Source: Diploscapter coronatus (lineage: Eukaryota > Nematoda > Chromadorea > Rhabditida > Rhabditidae). From it: a stretch of 64,000 nt of DNA. Positions within the stretch are counted from its first letter, which is position 1, and every line of letters begins with the position of its first letter. Below are positions 34,693-47,208 of the stretch, piece after piece. The notes beneath the pieces were generated by a model. The model was not told the DNA's origin and ran no database searches. It saw nothing but the letters and a program-made list of their open reading frames with translations. The DNA is taken from assembly GCA_964036155.1 (NCBI GenBank), contig OZ038422.1:80995201-81059200 (forward strand). The letters are read 5' to 3'. The position numbers and the translations under genes are program-made.

Positions 34693-35841
34693 TGGCCGAT
34701 AAACGTGCACAATACGCACAGACACATATTGCACACACAAGATTATTACGGTTCATAAATATGTCTTCGTCAGTAAAATAAAGATTTCTATTTCATTTTC
34801 ATTAACTGGATAGTATGTTAAATTTAACGATATTTGATGTCGGATATTTTCATGCATTATTCGCGTATTTACTATCGAAAGGTGTTGCCTGTCACCAGAC
34901 TCGTTCATTTGGCCTTTCTGTTTTCCAGAGCAGCAGCGAGTGCCCTTCTGCGCCGTATCAGCAGATGCGAATACATCAGAGAAAACACTGCAGATCGCTT
35001 AATCAATTAATCAATCAATCCGATAATACCAGCTTTTTAGACCTTGGAAAATTCATAAAATTTCAAAGAAAGATATGTAAAAAAAAGTTAGAGAAAGTTC
35101 AAATGAAAATGTAAGAGTTTTAAAAATTCTATCATATAGGATGTAGCAAAATCCTTTGCACCATGATGAGTTCATAATCTGACAATGTGTGAATGTCTAA
35201 AAGAATTCTTTACGTTACTTTTTTATTCAGGATATTATATCAGGTTTCATTAGGTTTAAAAGGACTGAAAATTTGGGACTTCAAATCCGAATTCTTTAGT
35301 ATTAATTTCGGTGCAAATGAAGAGGCGCAGATTTTCCTTTTTTCCTCTTTAACGAGGAAGCAACCGTAATCGTCGCTATATCAATAGGTCAATTACTGAT
35401 TTATGACGAACTTTATCTCTCTCGCTGAGAGACACAGAGAAAAAGGGGAATAGTGAAAAGGGAAGCCATGTAACGAGCGATTTCAATTGTTCCTAAGAAT
35501 TGCAAATAATTTGCATTATGGAAGAGATTCGCCAGCCTTTTATGATATTGCAAATATTTAAACCTAGGCATATTTCATGGAGATTCTTATCAATACACCT
35601 GCGTTCATCAGTGCATGCTCGTTACCTACCTTATCGACTGCTTATTCTCGTTTTTGAGCTATCTATTAAAACTCTATTTTCATGCTTGTGTTCCTCAAGC
35701 AACTATTGATCAATCTTATTTCGATAACGCAGTCATCAACTTCGCCCGATTGAAATTCTTTTTTGCAATGTTTATTCAAATTTAATTATTTTGCTGAAAA
35801 AAGATTTTCGAATTGATTGATAACCACTTTCAGCATCGAAC
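34693..35841. other. intergenic stretch
   Basis: No supported gene. Sequence around 35160-35200 (ATGATGAGTTCATAATCTGA) resembles 20300-20330, a hint of another dispersed repeat. The rest is AT-rich. Confidence 0.4.
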
Positions 35842-38455
35842 ATGTCCAATGAAAAGGCAATTGAAGAAGAATTGGAAGAACCTACCCATAATCAGATAGA
35901 AAACTCGAAAAGTAATCATCGAAGTCAAGTTTTTTATTCTAGAAACCGTATAATCTAGCTGGCGGGTTCTTTCAAAACTTAAAGAAGAAGATAGGCGATC
36001 TATCGAGCAGAAAAAAGAAAAATCTAACAGCGGCAGATATTTCAGAGCCGTATGACTTTCAGTATGGATCGTTACTTCCTTATAGCAAGAAAGCGATTGA
36101 AACTCAGGCATATCGATCATCTTGGCGAAGATTCACTTGATGAAGAAGGCAGAAAGCTTTACGATATATTGAGGGAAAAACTTAAAGTATGAATTGAAAA
36201 TCTACCGTAACGAATAAAAAGTACCAGCCACCAATGAAATTTTTGAGTGCCTCGTTTGGCCCGGAGCTGTTCGAAATTCCGAACAACCCTGGTTTTGCCA
36301 TTTTTATAATTCAATTCGGATTAAATTTTGCACATATAGTGATTATTGCATAGCGAACGGCTTAGATGTCTTATAGTTAGCCCGATTAAAACATTACAAG
36401 AATCCAAACCAATTGTTCAAGACTTGAGTGATCAGATACTTTTGTCAGGTATTATATACCGAAAAGGAATATATAAATTCAGATAGAGGAAGGAGCTAAA
36501 GATGAAGAAAGATTTGTTATGGATGTCGTGCTAAATCAACGTGACGAACTGAGGAACTACATCAAGAGCAATCAGAATGTAGAAATGAAAACATTCACCT
36601 CAACAGCACTTGATAAGCCAGCACAAACCTCTAAGCATGACAACGATAATCAATCATCTCCACAATATAATTTAGTAAGCATTTTTAAAGGAGGGCAAAT
36701 TTTAATTTCAAGATCCGATTCTCAGGTAAACTACCCAATTCAACTATGGAGATTTCAAAAATAAAATCTATTTTCAATTTCGATTTCAAAACATGATCGA
36801 AGTTGGCATAAAATCGATTTTTGAGTCGATTTCTAGAGGGCTTCTCCGAACAAGGCAAACAGAACAAAGCACTGTGTTAGTGGAATATGAAAGAAAAAAT
36901 ATCGGAGAAGATTAGAACTTTTAAAATTGAACATTTTTTGCAAATTAGTTTCATTACTGCTTATTTTTGGTTGCAAGTACTTTTGTCCCAAAATGGGAGA
37001 AAGGAGAGATAGTGAAAGGAAGAGAAAGAAATAGCGTTTGGGATAAAAGTACGTATTTTGAGAAACAAAAATTCATTCAAATCTTTGGAACAGAACTACT
37101 CGCACTAATTACTTTCTCACTAATTCGACTAATTTCAGGCATCTACGCATCAACAAGTTGCGAATACACATAACAGAAAGACAGGTTTGGCAGAACTTCA
37201 CGTAGGGTTCACTGAAGTACAAGGAGAGCACAATGTGCAGCAAGCCCTTCTTCTGCTGCGTAATAACGCGAACCATTGCTTCAAATTCGTCAAGATGTTT
37301 CAAGAATCCGTATGAGAAATGCGTGTTTTTTGCAAAATTAATTATTCTTCTAGTACAACACAGTGGCAGAGAAGAAGAAAGCAGTTGAAAATGCCGGAAG
37401 TGGGTTTTTTTTCTTCTATAATCTTCCCGAATATTTTCATTTAGAACTTGCTTCTTTAAATCCACTCAAAAGAAATTCTGCGAAGGCCAAACTAAAAGTT
37501 GCAGAAGCTATTCATGAAGTAACGAAGTTTTTTTCTGAGCTTTGGATACCTGTATTTACAGACGGATGGCATACGCAGACAAATATTAGGGATAGATTTG
37601 GGTAGGGAGCTTAGAGAAAAAATCGTTTGTAAATACAACCGTCTATAGATACAGGGGCCTTGGTATTTGGAATCGATTGAAAGTATTTCGACTTTCAGAA
37701 AATAAAAAACGAAGTTCTCACTCCTGCTCTACGCGAGCTCATGACTGCGTTCACCAGCTTCAGTGCCGCAATCGGTTCGATCCAACTAGGAGGTGCATCA
37801 GAAGGTCAGGTCACGACTATCATCAACACTTTCGAGACCCACATTCGCGACTTGGCTGATGAAGTTTCAGTAAGTCTTATTTGTTCTAACTATTCTTCTG
37901 AGAGCCGAAAGCGATTTATGCCATAAAAGGGGTCATTTGTACCAAAATTTACGAGGGAAATCTCTACAATTTTGGCACAATTCGCCTCCAACCCTTCTTC
38001 TAGACTTCTTTAGTTTTGCAATTTTAGAAGACGTCAAACATGCTAATTGAAAAGGTAGAACAGCATGAAGCCAAGATGCACTCCTTGCTCGATGAATTGT
38101 CCGACAAGCTGCAATTCGACGCAAATGATCGACTTGAGGTGAGAAACTTCAAGGAATTCTTACAAAAATGATAAATTGTAAACCACACGAATCAAAAGAA
38201 TGGTACGCAATTTCTACTGCCTCTTTAGCCTTTTCTCCCTATTTTTCCAACACACAATCTTTTCACTTTGTTCGATATTGACCAGAACAACATATCTTGT
38301 GCCATCATGACATGCGGATTTATAAATTATCAAAATTTTAGGCGAAATTCATCGAAAAGCAGGAAGAGCAGCTGCAAAAGGTGCAGACGTACGTTCTGTC
38401 TGGGAGCCTTCTGATCGAATCGACCTTCGATTTTTCTTTCATCTTTGAGGAATAA
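35842..38455 (+). CDS. charged coiled-coil protein (about 349 aa)
   Basis: Exons 35842-35911, 36086-36186, 36483-36674, 37139-37309, 37354-37399, 37445-37518, 37699-37869, 38028-38138, 38342-38455, phases consistent. The start MSNEKAIEEELEEP is chosen because it joins in phase; an alternative ATG at 36064 sits one base after a CTTTCAG acceptor and could be a trans-spliced start. The protein is mostly helical. A central stretch (FKFVKMFQESYNTVAEKKKA … NSAKAKLKVAEAIHE) and a C-terminal coiled coil (MLIEKVEQHEAKMHSLLDEL) resemble the layout of BAR-type membrane-curving proteins, but I cannot assign a family. The donor of exon 6 could instead be at 37551. The 3' end may continue if the GTGCAG after …EEQLQK is used as a donor. 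Confidence 0.65.
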
Positions 38456-39922
38456 TTTTCCCCGCCTCCACGCGTAGGAAATGACGGAAGATATCTTTTA
38501 AATGGGACTCAAATCGGAAGACGATGTTTTTTTTTTTAATTTTAGCAAAGGTAAATTAAAAATCCCACTTCTTTCATTTAGCTTGTTCATCATTTATGTG
38601 CATTTCCCGAATTATTCTATGTACTGATCGCACCACTTTTTTCATGTTGATTTTTTCGCTGGCCAGAACACTTTTGCCCATTCGCTTGGCCCAGCGATTT
38701 TGTGTTATCACTCTCTTCTATTATTCAATTGTTCCTTTGTCATCCCTCAATAAAGAGATGATCTCCTCCTCTACCGTGCCTAAAACTCTTCTTTTTCTCA
38801 TGGACAGGACAGACACACAGTTGCCGTGTTATTTTTGTCCAACTTCAAATAAAATAAATTCTTCAAAAGATTTAACTATGGGCTCAACTCAATTCGCTAG
38901 CACCCGAGAAAGATACCGGCAGGAAAATCACATTGTTTTCCGTGGCCTGCATAATCATCCTGATAATTGATGAATGTGATACAGCTTACAATGGGAGACA
39001 ATTCGTGTAAAGACTATAGAGCCTTGTAGAAAAAGTTTCACAAAAGTTGAAGGATGAAGTGTCCTCACTGAAAACCGCTTATTTTTCTCTGCCTACCATG
39101 TTCGAGGTTGATCACAGAGAGACTGCGGATGGAAGTAATGAAACTTCTTTTCATTTTGTAGCTATACTCAGTGTATGCTAATTCGATTTTTCTTTTTATT
39201 ATTTTCTTAATTTCAAAATTCTCGATTTGATCTCGAATCCTTCAGCGTTACGGCATTTGAGCGTCTTTTTGACGATTCTCTTTTTAGCTTAGTTAGCATC
39301 GATTCTTGTTGCTTATCGGAGACGAAATCAAAGAAGCAAAGGAGAAGCCGAAATGGACAAAGGCGCAGGACACAAGAGACAAGAACAAGTGGAAGCTGAT
39401 GAAGGGGGGGAGGGATGAAGAAGACAGGGAGATTTCAGGCAAATCCGATCGGTCGATGCAGCCATGCATTCAGGCAAAGAAGCTATGAGGCAATGGCCAT
39501 GTATATTCACTTCTTTTTCCGACTAGTTTAGATGTCAATTGTTTTATTCATAACATAATAGCTAAAGAAGCGAACAGAAGTTGCAATCAATTAGTGATTT
39601 AAGGATAGCCGTTTCAGTCACGATTTTAAACTTACTTTGTTGCTGCTAATATACTGATTTCGACTAGGATTAGATTGTCAGTGTCGCGTAAATTCACTAG
39701 TCAAGCTAAACTATAATTCCGAAGCTGATCTTAACTTCTGCTTAGATTGGGTTTTGAATTTTTCTTTCTAAATCTCATTATTTCTGCTATGATTATTTTT
39801 AGGAGAAGTGTCCTTGTTCATAGTAAATTTTGATGATGTGAATTCCTTCTCACTATTTTTATATCGATATTTTTTCTACCTTTTACTATCAATCATTAGT
39901 GTTTCACTTTAGTAGAACCACA
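38456..39922. other. intergenic stretch
   Basis: A 1.5-kb gap between the coiled-coil and CRAL-TRIO genes. Open frames at 38596-38970 (+) and 39306-39488 (+) lack splice context and recognisable motifs. I see no supported gene. Confidence 0.4.
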
Positions 39923-42018
39923 ATGCCAATATCGGATGATGACAAGCAGCTGGCTGCTGAATTGGCGAAACGGACAAATGGGAGTGAGCAGAGCTATTGC
40001 CAGCATGAGTACAATCTGCACCGATGGCTGGTGGCTTATGAACGGGACGTCGACAAGGCCGCTGCTGTGAGTTGCTATGACTAATTCCCTTCGTCTAATT
40101 GAAACATTCGATTCTTCGTTTAGGCTCTGAAGCGACATCTGAATATTCGTCAGATTATGGAAATCGAAAAGCTAGCAGATGGAGACATCGAGATTGAGGA
40201 GCAAGTTGAGAAATATGCTCCCATGACTATTCTTGGCCGAAATCATCCCGATGACAATAAGGTCGATTGTTCTGTAGTCATTTTCGTCCTCTTCATTCGT
40301 CTAATTCAGATTGTCATTTTCGAACAGAGTGGGAAAATCGACATAGGCGGTTTGGTTGATAATTTGCAGGTTGGATATCTTATGAAATAAAATAAATGCA
40401 CTTGCTGAAACAACATCTCATTATGTCCGCCAGTCAAATCAATCAAAACTCCAATATAATTTCATTCAACTATTTCTAGTCATTTTGGTAAAATTGAATG
40501 AATTTTGAGTGAAGCCCATTGTTTACCACTCAAGCAAGGTTTATGTTGGAACGATTTCTGAACTAGTAAATCAAAATTTATACTTTAAAAGACAATTCAA
40601 ATGCAATGCAAAGTATTTGTAGATGACTTCATTCATGCAAGCAAAATTTCGGTTTATGGAAAAGTTGCACAGACGAGTTGTCGAAGAGGAAAAGCGTCAT
40701 GATCAAATGGGTGGAGCTGTTCTGATCATGGACTTGGAAGGCATCGAATTCAGCACCAAACTGCTCTCCATGTTGACAGGTTATTGCGTTCATTCTGAAA
40801 AACAACACGATTTGATAAATCAATTTCAGGACCATACAGAATAATGTGGGGCACGTTATTCGATCAGTACCCCCAAATTATCCAGCAGATCATTATCGTG
40901 AATGCACCGAGTTTTGTCAATGTCCTTCACACAGCCTGTAGTCCATTTCTACCAAATGATTACAAGGTTTTCTTTAAAATTGAAGATTTTTTCACAAGTC
41001 GATGGCTTTTAGTCAAAAATACATATTTCGTCTTCAAGTGCACGAAACTATTTGCCAACGGTTATTCATGCGAGCTACCTTCCAGAAGAATTGGGTAATT
41101 ACAACTGCAAATATCTGATCTGAATCAGAGATACATCCTGCATAAGTAGATTTTCGCTAATGCCATAAAGTTAAATTAGATAAATATAATTTCTAAAATC
41201 AATATGGACATTCGATTGAATTTCATTTATTATTTTTTACGAATGAATAATTTATTTCTTCTTGAGAGAGAAAAACTGACTTTCATTACAACATTACAAT
41301 AATTAGGTGGATACGCAAAGATGACTCTCTCGATTGACGATGAATGCGAATTGGTGGCTCCTTTATGCGAGCCAGTTCGACCGATTCCTAAGCCCAAAGT
41401 CAGAGAAGTTCAGCTCGATTCCGTCACTGTTCCTGCGGGTTGGGATATTTGAAGCTCAGCTAAATGCGAAATAAACAAATGAACGCTTTAACTCGAGAAG
41501 AACACAACACTTTTTTCATAGTTGACGTTTTCCCACAAAAATATTACAATAGAGTTAAAACTATCTTTTCAAATGAGCGACAGAGTTAATGTTTAGGTGG
41601 AAATACTTTGCAAAAATTCTTATGGTCCGAAGGGACGAAACTCCGATTTTTCCTACAATCTGACGACAACTTTCACCATTACATGTTCCATTCGAAGGAG
41701 AATACGGTAAGAGAATAGAAAATTACAAGCAAAATGAAATGGAATAAACAGACTCGAATGGATGCTTGGAGGGAAATATATCCTGGTTGCGAAAGACCTG
41801 CTACTGCATTAGTCGATTCTTGGGTCTGGACGGTTCCCGCTTCCGGGTATGCTAGTTTCCAATAGCATTTAACAATAACGTTCGTTTTTCGATATTACTT
41901 CATTCGATATGGAAACGAGCGTGCTTGGGTGTTTTCGATTAATATCAATTACCGAATATTCGAGTTGGTTGGGGACGAAGAAATCCCAGCGGAACCCATC
42001 GACACCTTCAATATGTAA
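39923..42018 (+). CDS. CRAL-TRIO (SEC14-like) plus GOLD domain protein (393 aa, 10 exons)
   Basis: Exons 39923-40066, 40124-40261, 40310-40369, 40623-40779, 40830-40966, 41013-41094, 41307-41438, 41597-41706, 41752-41846, 41892-42018. The N-terminal part (LHRWLVAYERDVDKAAAALKRHL) is the CRAL-TRIO-N helix region. The lipid-binding core follows, with GAVLIMDLEGIEF, YPQIIQQIIIVNAPSFV and the closing YLPEELGGYAK. The C-terminal part (VTVPAGG … WVWTVPASGYYFIRYGNERAW) is a GOLD β-sandwich. The order matches nematode and animal SEC14-like proteins, which carry phosphoinositides or other lipids between membranes. Length is normal for the family. The last intron lacks an AG acceptor: the only frame-preserving join is at TTTTTCG, so the copy may be damaged, use a non-canonical site or contain a sequencing error. 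Confidence 0.88.
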
Positions 42019-43331
42019 ACAGAAAAACGGAGATTTTCCATGATACATATGAATCTTTCACAAGGTTAAACGAAAATTGATTGAAAATAAATATTCTAAT
42101 CTACTAGTCTAAGCAATTCTTCCTAATCATGCGGTGAAAAATTCAAACACCAGCTTGAATGATGACATGTTGTGTGATTTATTGTTTTAACTTCCTCAGT
42201 GTGATTTTATGCATGTGCAAATGGCTTGTCTGGGCGATAATCGAATAAATCCGAATGCATTATGCAACCTACGCGCTGTCTGTCTGAGCGGATACGTGAG
42301 CATCAGAAGGCACATAAACGGCAGGCCACCAATTAGATTAAAAGTTTAAATAAACATGAGCAAAATGTGATCCTTTATCTAATTGCTAAATTTGGCATTC
42401 TAAACAATTATTCAATTTTCCAAAGTTGAAGTCGAGCTTATCATTCTTAATTGGAATACAGATAAAAAATATTGTCTGGAACGAAACTATTTATGTATAT
42501 AATACTGAAATGTCTTTAATTTTCATTTACGATACTAACCTCTTATTTGCGGAAAAAAATAAAATTAATTTTGCCATGATATATTCTAGTTGCTTTGCAC
42601 GGATACATTTTTGTCTATTAATTCGCGAATTTTGCAAAACTAGTATGGGGGAGTTGAAAAATTTGTAAGTTCCTGTGTGAAAATTATGAAAAAGGTTTGG
42701 AACAAAGTTATAGCATATTGTAGCACAAAATTAAATTTCGAAAAAAGATATGTGAATAAAATTTTATCTACCATTAACTAACAAAATGTCATGCAATCTT
42801 TGAATAGTTACAATTATGAAATAGCATGTATCATCGTATTCAACATAACATTCATTTTTATATAACGAAATGGCATTATATGATAATTACAAATTATTCA
42901 AGAATTATCTTCAATTTTTTCTACGTAAAATATGAATAGCTCTATTATTTGTTGCATTTGATCTTGATCCCTGACAACTTCATCTTGTGACAGGAAGTAA
43001 TTGCTCGTTATCGACTACGCCAATTTCATTGAAATTTCTCGACATGCACATTGTCTAAACGCAAATTGCGATTTCGAGAAAATGTAAAACAAACACGGAA
43101 ATCCGTCGTCAGGCAATTCAATCCCTAGGTTTTCTCCTTCATAACCTCTCACAACAACTCCAGCAAATAATTACATCAAATGTTATCGTTGCAAATCATG
43201 TTCATATTTCCTTGTTCGGCTACAAATCCGATTGTATTTTGAGATTCGAGTAGGCACTTCATTTAGTGTAGAATAACCTCTAGTTGCCGGTTAATCTACC
43301 ATTTACAAAGAATATTCAGTCGATCTGTCAA
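42019..43331. other. intergenic stretch before the Srx cluster
   Basis: AT-rich, 1.3 kb, no supported gene. AATAAA signals near 42088 probably end the CRAL-TRIO gene. An ATATTCAG acceptor at about 43319 precedes the first receptor ATG by 13 bases. Confidence 0.45.
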
Positions 43332-46042
43332 ATGTCAGATGACGTAACTATTTCGTCGAGCAATGACACTGTCTATCTATTCAATTCCTTGTCAATCGAG
43401 AATGCAATTGGCTCTGCAATAATTCTAGTCGTGTCAGTTGTGGGCATAGCAGCCAATGGGGTGTCTGCCTTCCTCCTACTGCGTCTGTCCGCGTTCCGCA
43501 ACTCCTTCGGACTCCTAGCCTCCTGTCATGCAATCGGGAATTGTGGAGTTCTTGCTGCATTCCTTCTGTGGGCATCGCCAACATCAATTTTGTAAGTTTA
43601 TCAAATTTATAGCGTTGCCGATTAAAAGCCCCGACAAAGGTTATCTCATCTACTTCGAATAATAAAAACCATCCAAACATTTGCTTAAACACTTTTTAAA
43701 TATTTTTATATACAGTAGGCGATAGAGTATTGAGTTGCCCTCATCTGTGTCGATATCCAATCTAAACTTCTGCACTTATCTAATGAAGATGAAATCTCTC
43801 CAAGATAGTTGCTCATCTAAGAAATGATAGTGTGCCTAGTTTCAGCTCAATTTCATAAGTTCGATGAGCTGAGCTGGATACTGATATTGAGTGAAGGTGA
43901 TCCAACACTTTTGCCCGCTACTGTATGTTCTCAACTCTATAGATTCTATTAAAACGATTCTGTTAAAATTCAAGACGAAATAATTTAATTCAACATCATG
44001 AGAATATAGTAGCATTACCACACAACCTAACAATATACAAAATGAGTGGATGATTTCATAACCTCACCCTAACTCTATGCACTGTTTATTTTACCATATT
44101 TAACATTTCAACACTTTCAAATTGTCATTTATTTCTAGCGGAATTCCCGATGTTCCATTTTGGAATCGAGCGAATCTGCTTATCGGTCAGGCCTCCCTCT
44201 TCTTCCAAACCAACAGTTTTCACTCGACAGTTTTCATTTCCATCAATCGTCTCGTGGCAATCGCCTTCCCTTCAACTTACAGGTGCTATATTATTTTGTG
44301 TATGTATTCAATGTTTCTTGTTGCAGAAAATACTTCTCATACAGAAATACGCTGGCTCTTATTTTTCTAATCAATATCATCAGTTTCGGTTATTATTGCG
44401 TCTACTTCTTCGGTATGTGTTTATATTAAACTTTAAAAAATTGAATTAATGATGAATTGTTTAATCATACCTACTAATTAGCAAACCTATAAATCTACGA
44501 ATTAATTTGAGTTAGTTTGATCTTTGAATAATGGACACTCTATCATGCTTATTAACGAAGAAAGGCAGAAACGTGACATTATCCAGAATGCTACAGAATT
44601 ATTCATAACCGCGAACAAAGGGTGAGACAGGCATCAATAGTTCATTTCGAAATTCGATCGAAAATGGGTCTACAATTGCTATGATATAGTACTTTAGCCA
44701 CGTCCATTAACTTCCTGCAATTATTGTGTAGTAGGGAAACGTTGTTCGTTAATGAACATGAGGGAGTAATGGAACGTTTGAATATAATTTAACATGAGTC
44801 ATCTGACATCATAGGATAAATTCACATTTTGGACAGCAAATTTTGCGTCTTTTCGAATGTGCTTTGTAATTTGCGTAGACATTCATTATTTTAATAGAAG
44901 ATCTTTAAATAGTACAAGAATTATATTTGTTAAGATCAGATCTCTTTAGCCAAATATTGTAGTCTTTGCATCTGTGTGCTTGGTACTTACTTGAGATATT
45001 TGTATTGGTAAATTGAACTCTTAGAAATGGACTACTGAACTTTGTTTCCATATCACATTGATCAAGTTCGGAGTCTACAATAATGATGCTATGGATATAA
45101 AGTGATGCAAAATTATGCCATTTGCAGGTGATTGCGAATTCTTCTTCGATGCCTCAAATTTGGTTTGGTCTTTCGGAGAGAAGACATGTAGCAAATGGCT
45201 AGCTCAACACGTAGATCTTCAATGGAGGTGTTTTATCAATTTTTATCCACAAATAAATGTAATGACTTCAGCGTGTCTATGTTCAGTTTCTCCGCTTTTA
45301 TCGATTTGCTAACTTTGACAAGACTTCATTCTGCGAATACTGTAATTGTAACTCTTGAAAACTATGATAATAATATTCTTGTTGATCTTCAGAAATTATC
45401 ACAAGTTCGTCGCAATCAATCAAATGCATCGAGTGACGCAGCGAGACGACAAAAGAAAGAAATTCTATTTTTTGTACAGGTAAAGGAAATTAGTTTCTGC
45501 CACTATCATTATTTTTATTTTCTAACTTCATGAGTGCTAACACGGATATGAATAATAGAATAGAAAAATAGAAAGTAAAACATCGTTTGAAGAACGTGGC
45601 TCTTAAAAATACTTAATGTAATTATGAAACTTCTATTAATATGCCTTTTACAAAGATTGCACATTCGAAATCAAATAGAACTTGATTTATAATTGAACAA
45701 ACATTATTCGGACGATAACGAAATTTTTAGTCATTCGTGAACACGATTCTGTACTGCTTCATGCTGGTGTGTTTCCATATCATCGCTCCTCTGGAGTGGC
45801 TGAGTTCGAATCGGTTCACCTCGTTCCTCTCGACCACCTTCATCTGGGAGATCTCTCACGCATTAGGAGGCGTCATTCTAGTCGGATTCAATCGAGAAAT
45901 TCGCCGTCGCATTCTACATCCCAGGGATCTGCTCAATTCCGAGACAATTCAAGCGAAAGCGACAACCACAATACAGCATTCCATATTCTCTACACAGCCT
46001 GTCTACAAGGCTGCTCCATCTCAAATCACAACAATTCTTTAG
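43332..46042 (+). CDS. Srx-type chemoreceptor A (352 aa, 7 exons)
   Basis: Exons 43332-43591, 44139-44282, 44327-44412, 45128-45227, 45272-45341, 45393-45479, 45731-46042. The start is the first ATG after a TATTCAG acceptor. Seven hydrophobic segments are visible. Family marks: FLLLRLSAFRNSFGLLAS after TM1, GQASLFF…ISINRLVAIAFP in TM3, an extracellular loop with GDCEFFF…W.FGEKTC, ARRQKKEILFFVQ before TM6, and a tail FNREIRRRILHP. These fit the nematode Srx serpentine receptors (7TM_GPCR_Srx), which are mostly chemosensory. The first intron contains a 211-bp MITE. It lacks the 5' intron and the last intron found in copies B, D and E, and shares its intron pattern with copy C. Confidence 0.85.
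43713..43923. mobile_element. Tc1/mariner-type MITE in intron 1 of Srx A
   Basis: A 211-bp element with ends CAGTAGGCGATAGAG and CTTTTGCCCGCTACTG, flanked by TA on both sides. The inverted repeats are imperfect. It has no coding capacity. A sequence with the same right end occurs at about 50390-50406. Confidence 0.55.
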
Positions 46043-47208
46043 TCAGAATATTTCTTCTCTAACATTTTTGAGTTGAATATTTTTCTCGTTATTCAAGACT
46101 TAGAAACTAGAAATCAAAAAATAAATTGCTCATTGTCTGCTTCGTGCCTTATCCGCAATCAATTGAGTTAACCGAACAATTTGTATGAAAGCGACAGCTT
46201 GGAACTACTGAATAAATTTATTTTAAAGACACCATTCCCTTGAATGTTATTGCCAATTATCTTTATTGTTCACACATCAAAGCGTTAATCTTTGAACATC
46301 GAATATGTTGGTTTAAAGAAAATGAAATGGTGATTTAATAATATCCTTTAAAATATAAAAATTTCTATCTATTTCAAATTTTATACAGAATCTCATTTCT
46401 GATCGAATGAAATATTTCTGGGAAAATGTAAAAAGGCTTTTTTCTCATGCAGAAAGTTGACGTGTTAATGTTGAGTTTTTCCGTAGGAAGAAACATCTGA
46501 CCTAATTACGATTTAACGAATATCATTTGTAAAATATTTTTGTGTGGGAATGTCTTGATTAAATAATCATTGTGAGAAATGTAAAACGTAAATCCACACC
46601 CAGACTTTGCTTATGATACGAATATTTTCATAATTCCCATAATCTAATCTAATTACTTTTACATAACTTAATAAGTTCTATAATTGTATATTAAATTAAA
46701 CTCAACAATGATCAAAAGTTTCAGAAGAGTAACACTAATGTAGAATGTTATTATAATTCAGACTATTCGTATTAGTATGTACTTATTTCCAATTGCATGC
46801 ATCTCCTTCAACTCTATTCACGCTTGATCGAAACTCATGCGGTCGTCCTGATTAATTCATAAATGTTCTAAAAATATTTACGGTACACCATCATATTGAA
46901 CATGTTTACATTTATTTTATTCATAATATAGGAAACACTAATTGTTTCACAACAGACGAATGTCGAACTGTGCACCTGCATATTTGATTATTTGTACGAT
47001 AATTTTGGTCTCATAGTTTCATATTTCCAATTACATAACAAGCTATCCATGTAGTTTTGTTCGATCTTTAATTCCTCCATTTGAATTCTAGCCGCATTTG
47101 ATAATTGCATTTATAACGTTATCTAGGAAAAAGCAATTGGCGTAGGAGCTCAACAGAAACCGATTAGCCTTTCAGTTGCGATATTTTGTGGAACGTTGTG
47201 CAGATCGA
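46043..47208. other. spacer between Srx A and Srx B
   Basis: 1.2 kb, AT-rich, with AATAAA signals shortly after the A stop. No gene seen. A CCTTTCAG acceptor lies 34 bases before the next ATG. Confidence 0.45.

Noticed and set aside
38596..38970. 124-codon plus-strand frame after the coiled-coil gene
   Set aside because: Composition and lack of splice signals or motifs suggest chance. It could at most be an extra 3' exon if the GTGCAG donor is used.
43284..43331. Upstream extension of Srx A from 43284
   Set aside because: That start is a TTG. The first ATG is at 43332, just after a splice acceptor. The same reasoning moved the Srx F start to 59837.
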